Part shown: in pieces, positions 41,191 through 47,614 of the stretch
Layout: each line of letters opens with the position of its first letter
Position numbering within the stretch: position 1 is the first letter of the stretch
Translations under genes and position numbers: made by a program
DNA from: UMGS1766 sp963597355
GTDB lineage: Bacteria > Bacillota > Clostridia > Oscillospirales > Oscillospiraceae
DNA: 47,614 nt
Assembly (NCBI GenBank): GCA_963597355.1
Contig: CAVBPR010000022.1
Coordinates: forward strand, 1-47,614
Reading direction: 5' to 3'
The notes under the pieces: model-generated
The model's database searches: none
What the model was told of the DNA's origin: nothing
Seen by the model: only the letters and a program-made list of their open reading frames with translations

Positions 41191-42270
41191 TCAAAAGCTT
41201 TCCGGTACAAGCGCCAGTTTGTTAATTGATTCGTGTGCCCGCACCAGCGCATCATAAACTGCCAAAACATCTTCAGAGTCCCAAGTTCGCAAAGATTTTT
41301 CATCAATCACACCGGCGCTTTCCTGAATGATCTTCGCAAGCTGTTCTTCGTCCGCCACAGCGACAACAGCTTGAACCGCTGCATTGCTCTGTGCTTTTTT
41401 CAGATTTAGAATAAGACTATCGATGGAACCTTTAGACTGTACCTCAAAAACATAAATTGCTTTTCCCATATTGCCGATTTTAGCTTCCCAGACAGCATCC
41501 ACAACTGCGCCTGTTGCAATCTTTACTTCAGAGCGACTGTCAAAGCCAAGCAGTTTTCCGATATCCACCAGCTTATCTTTGATTTCATCGTGCAGAGATC
41601 TAGAGTCTCTGGCGGTAACGGGTTCCTGAGAAGTGGAAATCGCATCCGCAGCGGGGATATCCTTTTCAGCAAGAGGAAAGATTTCATCCCATAAGAAGTA
41701 ATCGACTGCCAGCAAATCAAAATCGGCAGCACCCGCTTTTTTAAGTTCCACCGCAATTTCTTTTGCAGTAGTACATACTTCTGCATATTTCTTCCCAGTG
41801 TATTGATAGTTGTACTTGGGCATATTCGGGATACCCAAGTACCCATAGCACAGGATCGTTGCCCTGTTAAATACGATGTACTCCTGCGGATTTATATAGG
41901 AAAGCAGTTCACTGATCGTAGCAGGTCCCATACCTTTTACAGATTTCAGAAAAAGATCCCACCGCTTCTCGACAGGGGCGGATCCATACAACAGCTCGGC
42001 CAACTGCTTTTTAAGTGTAGAAAAGCCATTATCTTCGATCAGCTTATCGACAACGTATTTTTTGTTGCCCCACATCAGCACTGCCCAAAGCCTGCTGATA
42101 TACTCAAGGAAATCTTCTTCGGTCATTGCTAGAAGCTTATCTTTGGTGAAAGATTGGTAGTATTCTTTCCGTTCCTTTCTCTCACTCCAGTTCTCTTCGT
42201 AATATGCGGCATTGGCAGATTGCTTCTTTATAAATGTTTGAATTGTGAAAGCAAGTTTCTGTGTGTCCAT
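41191..42270 (-). CDS. HhH-containing protein with putative PD-(D/E)XK-like C-terminus
   Basis: I do not recognise this 359-aa protein by name. Residues about 105-145 contain a helix-hairpin-helix-like segment, VKGMGPATISELLSYINPQEY, before IVFNRATILCYGYLG. From about 225 to 320 the pattern EVKIATGAVVDAVWEAK then YVFEVQSKGS (Asp258, Glu276-x-Gln278, Lys280) resembles a PD-(D/E)XK nuclease core with Gln in the usual Lys place. ATG 42270 is preferred (GGAGGAG 5 bp upstream) over GTG 42276. It follows hsdR directly, so a role in restriction or DNA damage of invaders is inferred. The 145-bp inverted-repeat element lies 5 bp after its stop. Confidence 0.65.
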   Translation of the reverse strand: MDTQKLAFTIQTFIKKQSANAAYYEENWSERKERKEYYQSFTKDKLLAMTEEDFLEYISRLWAVLMWGNKKYVVDKLIEDNGFSTLKKQLAELLYGSAPVEKRWDLFLKSVKGMGPATISELLSYINPQEYIVFNRATILCYGYLGIPNMPKYNYQYTGKKYAEVCTTAKEIAVELKKAGAADFDLLAVDYFLWDEIFPLAEKDIPAADAISTSQEPVTARDSRSLHDEIKDKLVDIGKLLGFDSRSEVKIATGAVVDAVWEAKIGNMGKAIYVFEVQSKGSIDSLILNLKKAQSNAAVQAVVAVADEEQLAKIIQESAGVIDEKSLRTWDSEDVLAVYDALVRAHESINKLALVPESF

Positions 42271-42272
42271 AC

Positions 42273-45200
42273 TCACTCCTCCATATTATCCGTCCAAAGC
42301 TCGCACTGTGTCATAACAGTTTGAACAGCATCGTCCATCCCTTCGGGCGGATACTTATGTTTTTTCAAAAGGCGTTTAATCAGCATGCGCATTCTTGCCC
42401 GTGCCTGTTCACGCCGGTTCCAGTCAATCGTGCGGTTTTTGCGAAGGGTTTCCGCAAGTTCCTTGGTAATGGCGATCAATTCATCATTTTTATAAAAATC
42501 TTTGATTGCCTGTGGTTTTGTCAGCGCATCGTAAAACGCTAACTCATCCGCCGTGAGGCCAAGTTCTTTCCCCTCGTTGTGCGCAGCGGCGATCTGCTTG
42601 GCAAGCTTCATCATCTCATCAATAACCTGCTCATTTGTCAGCATACCATTCAGATAAGCGTTCATTGCGCGCTGCATAATCTCACTGAATTTTTCGGATT
42701 TAACCACATTTGTCCTGCGGTAAATCTGAACCTGCTCGGCGATCAACTTCTTCAGCAATTCGACGGCGAGATTCTTTTCCTTCATCTTGGAGATTTCTTC
42801 AAGGAACTTCGGATCAAACAGAGAAAATTCGGAGTTCACATCAGAAAACAGATTGATGACGCCGTCGCTCTTGATACTCTGTTTCAAAAGCTCGTTGATA
42901 CGGGCGTTCATCTCCGGGAGAGAAATCTTTTGCCCACTACCTTGATTGGTCAGTCGAATAACAAGGACACGGACAGACTCAAAGAAAGCTGCTTCAAATC
43001 GCATCGGCTCATCTACCAGGGAAGAGCAGAGAGACAGCGCTTGGTGAAGCATCAGTGCCTCTTTGAGAAAAGTATCCCGTTCTTCTTCCAACTCCCGACC
43101 CATTATGAAGTTTACAGCGCCGCTGATTGTTTTTGCCCGTTCAAGATCCGTGCCGGACATAAACTTTGAGTAGTCGTAGTGGTGGAACAGATCTTGGCAT
43201 ATAGAGAGCTTTTCAAGGAACTTGGGATATGCAACCTTTGCGACATCGGTATCGCCATAGTTCTTTTTGTCCCGTACCGTATAGTCGTTCATTGCCTGCT
43301 TCAAGGCAGAAGCGATACCTACATAGTCAACGACAAGACCGCCTTCTTTATCACGGAAGACTCGATTGACTCGAGCAATGGCCTGCATCAGGTTGTAGCC
43401 CTGCATCGGTTTATAGACATACATTGTTGCAAGAGATGGTACATCAAAGCCCGTCAGCCACATATCTACGACAATGGCAATTTTCAGAGGGCTGTCATTA
43501 TCCTTGAATTTCTGTGCTAGTTCGTCTTTGTGGTGCTTGTTTCCAATGATTTTACGCCATTCTTCTGGGTCCTTGTTGCTCTCGGTCATTACAACGGCGA
43601 CTTTTTCTGTCCACGTCGGACGCAGTTCGAGAATGCGGTTGTATATCTTCATAGCGATGGCACGGGAATATGCAACAATCATCGCTTTACCCGTGAGCAG
43701 GTTTGCACGGTTATTTTCGTAGTGGTCAAGAATGTCGCAGACTAACGAATTGATGGTCTGGTCGTTGCCCAAAACCGCCTCCATCTGGCCGAGCTGTTTC
43801 TTGCTCTGCTCGATAACCTGCGGATCGGCGTTATTGGCCATAATATCATATTCAGCATCAATGAGGCGCAAGGTGGCCTCATCCAAATGCAGTTTGATAA
43901 CACGGCTTTCATAATAGACCGGGCGTGTTGCACCGTCTTCGACGGCCTGCGTCATATCGTAGATGTCGATATAATCGCCAAACACTTCACGGGTGCTGCG
44001 ATCCTTGGAGGAAATCGGCGTGCCGGTAAAGCCGATGTATGTAGCGTTGGGCAAACTGTTGCGGATAATACGGGCCGTGCCAACAACACGCTTGGCAACT
44101 TCTTCGCCCTCCTCATTTGTTGTAATTTTGATTTTCTCCGCAAGCCCATACTGCCCACGGTGTGCCTCATCTGCCATCACGACGATATTGCGGCGCTCAG
44201 AAAGCGGCTCGTGGGATTCCTCAAACTTCTGCATTGTAGTGAAGATAATCCCGTTTGCCTGTCTGCCGGCAAGCAATGACTTCAAGTGCTCTCTGCTTTC
44301 GGCGTGGATAGGTTCTTGCCGCAAAAACTTCTTACACTTGGCAAACTGGCCGTAAAGCTGATCATCAAGATCGTTGCGGTCGGTAAGAACAACGATCGTG
44401 GGGCTGTCCAAGGCGTCTTGCAGCAGATGAGCATAAAAAACCATAGACAACGACTTTCCGCTGCCTTGCGTGTGCCAGAAAACACCGCCCTTGCCGTCCG
44501 TTACGGTTGCGTGCTTGGTAGATTCGATTGCTTTTCTTACTGCAAAATACTGATGGTATCCGGCAAGAATTTTGAAGCTCTTGATACCCTCGTTTGAAAA
44601 GCATATAAAGTTTTTGATAATATCCAGCAGGCGATCTTTTTGGAACAACCCTTCAAAGAAGGTGTCAAACTGAGCATACTGGGTATTTTCATAGCTGCCG
44701 TCTTTCGTTTTCCACTCCATAAAACGATCTTCACCTGAGGTGATCGTCCCTGCCTTTGAAGTAGATTGGTCGCTCATCACGCAGATGGCGTTGTAAATGA
44801 ACATCGACGGAATTTCCTGCATATAGTCCCGTAGCTGCCGATAGGCCTCAGAAGCGTCCGTTTCCTCACGGGAGGGGGATTTTAGCTCAACAAGGACAAC
44901 AGGCAGGCCGTTGAGAAAGAGGATAATATCCGGGCGCTTGTTGCTGTTCTCAATGAAGGTCCATTGATTGGCAACAATAAAGGAGTTGTTTTCGGGGTGG
45001 GAATAGTCGGCGAGATACACAATGCCGGAACGCTCCTCGCCCTTTTCTAAGTAACGGACCGGAATGCCGCTTTGCAGATACTCTATAAACTCGGCGTTTT
45101 TCTGCACAAGCTCGCCATTTTCAAAGTTGCGCAGTTTGAATAGTGCATCGTTAATGGCGTCAGCAGGTAAGCCCTTGTTCAGGCGATACAAGGACTCCTC

Positions 45201-45335
45201 CAATACAGCATCATAGAGTGGGCTGTTAAAGTCCCTCTCTACATCTGGGCCGTAGACATACTTATAGCCCAAATCGTTTCTGAAAAGCTCAATTATTGCG
45301 TTTTCGTAATCTGCTTCTGTGTTATATCCCGGCAT
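42273..45335 (-). CDS. hsdR: Type I restriction endonuclease subunit R
   Basis: HsdR is the motor and nuclease of type I restriction, which translocates DNA with ATP and cleaves far from its recognition site; it needs HsdM and HsdS. The 1020-aa protein has the usual size. The N-terminal nuclease has RPDIILFLNGLPVVLVELKSP (PD 135-136, E150-x-K152). The helicase core has HTQGSGKS (288-295), VVLTDRNDLDDQL, ADEAH (388-392), IGFTGTPI and ARVNRVF. The C-terminal 300 residues are helical. AAGGAG is 8 bp before the ATG. No hsdM or hsdS is present in the window; a PIN-like gene lies just upstream in the operon. Confidence 0.93.
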   Translation of the reverse strand: MPGYNTEADYENAIIELFRNDLGYKYVYGPDVERDFNSPLYDAVLEESLYRLNKGLPADAINDALFKLRNFENGELVQKNAEFIEYLQSGIPVRYLEKGEERSGIVYLADYSHPENNSFIVANQWTFIENSNKRPDIILFLNGLPVVLVELKSPSREETDASEAYRQLRDYMQEIPSMFIYNAICVMSDQSTSKAGTITSGEDRFMEWKTKDGSYENTQYAQFDTFFEGLFQKDRLLDIIKNFICFSNEGIKSFKILAGYHQYFAVRKAIESTKHATVTDGKGGVFWHTQGSGKSLSMVFYAHLLQDALDSPTIVVLTDRNDLDDQLYGQFAKCKKFLRQEPIHAESREHLKSLLAGRQANGIIFTTMQKFEESHEPLSERRNIVVMADEAHRGQYGLAEKIKITTNEEGEEVAKRVVGTARIIRNSLPNATYIGFTGTPISSKDRSTREVFGDYIDIYDMTQAVEDGATRPVYYESRVIKLHLDEATLRLIDAEYDIMANNADPQVIEQSKKQLGQMEAVLGNDQTINSLVCDILDHYENNRANLLTGKAMIVAYSRAIAMKIYNRILELRPTWTEKVAVVMTESNKDPEEWRKIIGNKHHKDELAQKFKDNDSPLKIAIVVDMWLTGFDVPSLATMYVYKPMQGYNLMQAIARVNRVFRDKEGGLVVDYVGIASALKQAMNDYTVRDKKNYGDTDVAKVAYPKFLEKLSICQDLFHHYDYSKFMSGTDLERAKTISGAVNFIMGRELEEERDTFLKEALMLHQALSLCSSLVDEPMRFEAAFFESVRVLVIRLTNQGSGQKISLPEMNARINELLKQSIKSDGVINLFSDVNSEFSLFDPKFLEEISKMKEKNLAVELLKKLIAEQVQIYRRTNVVKSEKFSEIMQRAMNAYLNGMLTNEQVIDEMMKLAKQIAAAHNEGKELGLTADELAFYDALTKPQAIKDFYKNDELIAITKELAETLRKNRTIDWNRREQARARMRMLIKRLLKKHKYPPEGMDDAVQTVMTQCELWTDNMEE

Positions 45336-45360
45336 ATTATTCAGCTCCTTGATGTACTCT

Positions 45361-47406
45361 CTATTTACTATTCAATATTTTTAGCTGTTGCTTAAAATAT
45401 TTTGAGCAGAGCTTGTCCTTGCGTTTGTCAGAAGATAAATAATCCCACACTTTCCCTAAATATGTAGGGATAGTAATTACGAACAAATTGAAAATCCAGA
45501 CAATAGCACTGACAACTTTCTCACCTTTGTCTTCACTATCAAAAATGTTTGTCAATATGTCACTGATTGGCTTCAACTTGAATATCCAACACAGCAATAT
45601 CCCAACTGCTACAATAAAGACGATTCCATTTATTACAAGTGGGATCTGCGCATGCTGAGAAAATCGTTCAACTTTTGCTTGGGCTTTCTTTTGGGAATAT
45701 GTTTGTGCATACTCTTCTGCAGATATCTTACTTTTAAGTTTTTCTTCATATTCCTCTGCTCGCTTTTTTGATTTGGCTTTCTCTGCATTGACAGCTAGCA
45801 GCAATTCTTCCTTTTGTAAGTCTTTTTCTCTTGCTAAAACTGCATCAAAAGCTAGATCGACAGAAGAATCATAATCATCGGGTTCACTAAAACTATATTT
45901 CCCTCTATTAGATAATATTTCTGCAATAATCTGCTCCTTTAAACTACTGTCAATAGTTTGCTCAGATAGTTTAGATAGCAGCTCCACAGCATTAATGTGT
46001 ATGGTATTATCATCTGTTCGGGAATGTCTTAATGTCATAAACATACAGAAAGATTTGTAGTCGTTTTCTGTTGCTCTGCCTGACACCTTCAGAATAATTG
46101 ATAACCACAAACTGGGAATTACCACAATTGGGACACCATTAAAGGTTTCCTCTGCCCAAGATATGAGCAGTTGATCTGCAGAGACTATGTATTCATTCAT
46201 ATCCCATAAGCTTTTGGCGCTTTTAGGCCGAATGGAATTGAGGTATAGGACTTGCTTTACATCAGTTTTTATCGATTCGATGGTTGTTTTTTTATAGGGC
46301 CTTTTCTCGGATTTAAACTTCATTAAGGTGTCAAAGAGTTGTTGTTCGTTTTCGTCATAGTCCTTGATTATTGTAGAATCAATATACTCAAAATTGCTAA
46401 TAACATTGCTAATTATACCGGTCAAATAGTTTCGGAATGAAGGGAAATCGTTGTATCTGTTCTGCGGTTCTTTACACCAATTATAGTAAAGTGTATAAAA
46501 ATCATTGACCTCATAATTGCTAGAAAGCTTTGAGATAAGATTAGCATCAACCGGAGCTTGTTCGTTAGTTATTACCCTTATATATTTGATTTGAGAATCT
46601 ATAACACGATATATCTCATTCAACACTGCGCTTGTATAACATAATGCTACGCCAACTTCGCGACATTTTTCCACGAATACTTTCGAGACAAACCTACGTT
46701 CGTCCTTATTGAATCCGGCGATTCTAAATATAATATTCGTGTCTAGAAAGAACTTCTTGCCTCTGAAGATGGATTTGGATATGGTGGGGCTTTTATTGGC
46801 TGTTATAAGGCAATACTCATAACAAGAAGATACGACGGAATACATAAACTTATTCTTTTCTGCGTTTTCCCAGTGAATAAAATCGTTGATAATGTCTATC
46901 TCTTCTTGAGAAGGGTTAAATTCAGCAGTAAAAGTGGTGCTGTCTATGTGTTTCGGGTTTTCGCCGATGAGCGACAACAAATTACTTGCATTTGAATTAA
47001 AACAAAAGTAAAGATATTTCTGAACAAGCATCAATGTGGCTTCTATGTCGACATTTGGCCTATCTTGAGAGAACAGTGTCAAATAGTTTCGCAATTGATC
47101 TAATGAAGATTTTTGGCTTGACAGCTGGTTGGCTACTTTGGGCGTTAAACGATAATATCCCTGTGCCTCTTCGAGTCGCCCTATACCTCTTTTTTTAACA
47201 GCTGCTTCAATTTCAGTAAGATCAAATTCAAGTTGAAACCTATTTTTAATACAAGTGCAAATTTCTAGAGATGATAACTCGCTCTTCTCCGAGTCAAAAA
47301 GAACATACTCAACAAATTTGCAGATGTATCGGTCCCTAGTTGTTGCTCCTTGATTCTCCAGTATCATCGCTAGGCGGAGCAGATCTTTTTCTTCGAAGTG
47401 TATCAT
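45361..47406 (-). CDS. PIN-like nuclease with C-terminal coiled coil and two membrane segments
   Basis: A 681-aa protein of no named family that I know. An N-terminal helical region (about 30-95) may be a winged helix. A PIN-like domain is marked by FFLDTNIIFRIAG (Asp222), VLNEIYR (Glu264) and YIVSADQLLISWAEE (Asp411) with VPIVVIPSLW after it; about 145 residues are inserted between the second and third acidic motifs. A charged coiled coil (about 525-582) leads to two hydrophobic segments (588-609, 631-650). This suggests a membrane-tethered nuclease facing the cytoplasm. GGAGGA is 8 bp before the ATG. The gene is clearly more AT-rich than hsdR and the chromosome, a sign of transfer. Confidence 0.65.
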   Translation of the reverse strand: MIHFEEKDLLRLAMILENQGATTRDRYICKFVEYVLFDSEKSELSSLEICTCIKNRFQLEFDLTEIEAAVKKRGIGRLEEAQGYYRLTPKVANQLSSQKSSLDQLRNYLTLFSQDRPNVDIEATLMLVQKYLYFCFNSNASNLLSLIGENPKHIDSTTFTAEFNPSQEEIDIINDFIHWENAEKNKFMYSVVSSCYEYCLITANKSPTISKSIFRGKKFFLDTNIIFRIAGFNKDERRFVSKVFVEKCREVGVALCYTSAVLNEIYRVIDSQIKYIRVITNEQAPVDANLISKLSSNYEVNDFYTLYYNWCKEPQNRYNDFPSFRNYLTGIISNVISNFEYIDSTIIKDYDENEQQLFDTLMKFKSEKRPYKKTTIESIKTDVKQVLYLNSIRPKSAKSLWDMNEYIVSADQLLISWAEETFNGVPIVVIPSLWLSIILKVSGRATENDYKSFCMFMTLRHSRTDDNTIHINAVELLSKLSEQTIDSSLKEQIIAEILSNRGKYSFSEPDDYDSSVDLAFDAVLAREKDLQKEELLLAVNAEKAKSKKRAEEYEEKLKSKISAEEYAQTYSQKKAQAKVERFSQHAQIPLVINGIVFIVAVGILLCWIFKLKPISDILTNIFDSEDKGEKVVSAIVWIFNLFVITIPTYLGKVWDYLSSDKRKDKLCSKYFKQQLKILNSK

Positions 47407-47494
47407 CTACTTTATCCTCCGTTTCAGGTTGATATTCACAATCTATAAGTTCGTCTAATGTCGAAAAAAGCCAGTTTAGAATATCTTTTTGCAT
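47336..47494 (-). CDS. Small ORF (52 codons) overlapping the PIN-like gene start
   Basis: On the minus strand an ATG at 47494 opens 52 codons (MQKDILNWLFSTLDELID at the start, then an acidic and a basic stretch) to a TAG at 47336-47338. AAGGTG lies 8 bp upstream of the ATG. The 3' part overlaps the start of the PIN-like gene by 71 bp in another frame, and the PIN ribosome site lies within it, so coupled translation is possible. It may be an antitoxin-like or leader peptide, but there is no evidence for a function. Confidence 0.45.
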   Translation of the reverse strand: MQKDILNWLFSTLDELIDCEYQPETEDKVDDTLRRKRSAPPSDDTGESRSNN

Positions 47495-47614
47495 ACTGAA
47501 ATCACCTTCAAGCATATTTTATACATTATGTGCGTTGAGTGTGATTAGTATTCAAAAGTATAAATGAGAATTTAGAGCAGCAAGCTCGAGCAATTTATAC
47601 TCAGTATTTCATCA
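47495..47614. other. AT-rich window edge with no clear gene
   Basis: The last 120 bp are AT-rich. On the minus strand only short open stretches enter from the right edge (one of about 13 codons ending in TAA). I see no hsdS or hsdM end that I can support and no strong promoter, although TTGCTG and TATACT about 15 bp apart could act weakly for the defence-like operon. Confidence 0.4.

Overview
The window looks like a chromosome segment of a gut-type Gram-positive anaerobe of the Clostridia, most like Oscillospiraceae/Ruminococcaceae relatives. The reasons are: strong GGAGG ribosome binding sites, sigma-A type promoters (TTGACA/TATAAT), lipoproteins with a lipobox, a sortase-like SPKTG anchor, an oxygen-sensitive [FeFe] hydrogenase, FIVAR/NEAT/GLUG surface proteins, an AssT sulfotransferase and TnpV. 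The species cannot be named from the sequence alone.

Left part (1-11.1 kb). The 5' part of a tRNA-Ala(GGC) gene is followed by a compact folate operon on the minus strand (folE, an HD hydrolase, folP, a folB-folK fusion, folA). A threonine aldolase gene is on the plus strand. A four-gene minus-strand operon (amidase, MATE exporter, lipoprotein amidase, DUF1294) ends at a 21-bp bidirectional terminator. Next is a SsuABC/TauABC-like ABC importer operon led by a Crp/Fnr-family regulator.

Middle part (11.1-32.2 kb). Divergent from the Crp gene is a two-gene operon: an NuoF(C-terminal)-GltD fusion overlapping a multi-cluster [FeFe] hydrogenase, which predicts NAD(P)H-linked hydrogen metabolism. 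A PTS IIC-like permease and an aldehyde dehydrogenase stand alone. Then comes a large heme acquisition locus: a winged-helix regulator, a 1473-aa surface protein with two NEAT domains, a Shp-like heme protein, an IsdE/HtsA-like lipoprotein, a FecCD permease, an ATPase, a DtxR-family repressor, a CydDC-like heterodimeric ABC pair and a YbaN/DUF454 membrane protein. The order matches the streptococcal shr-shp-hts logic. Three GTTAG-N6-CTAA(C/T) palindromes, one before the regulator and two before the NEAT gene, tie the two transcription units together.

Sulfur/redox block (32.2-39.4 kb). On the minus strand are lysR, trxB, trxA, a cytoplasmic-type aryl-sulfate sulfotransferase (assT) and a YeiH-type putative sulfate exporter. 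A SLC13-like anion permease is divergent. The lysR/permease gap holds three ATTC-N7-GAAT boxes. Two of them sit at exactly the same distance from matching TTGCAT-18-TAnnAT promoters, so the block reads as one LysR regulon.

Right part (39.4-47.6 kb). The 3' 59 bases of a tRNA-Ser(CGA), still with its terminator, mark the left attachment end of an integrated element that runs off the window. It carries a double-HTH excisionase-like protein, TnpV, a 145-bp inverted-repeat element that looks like collapsed IS21-type ends, and a defence-like minus-strand operon: a 52-codon small ORF, an AT-rich PIN-like nuclease with two membrane segments, type I restriction subunit HsdR, and a protein with an HhH region and a putative PD-(D/E)XK-like C-terminus. 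No hsdM or hsdS is in view. They would have to lie to the right of the window.
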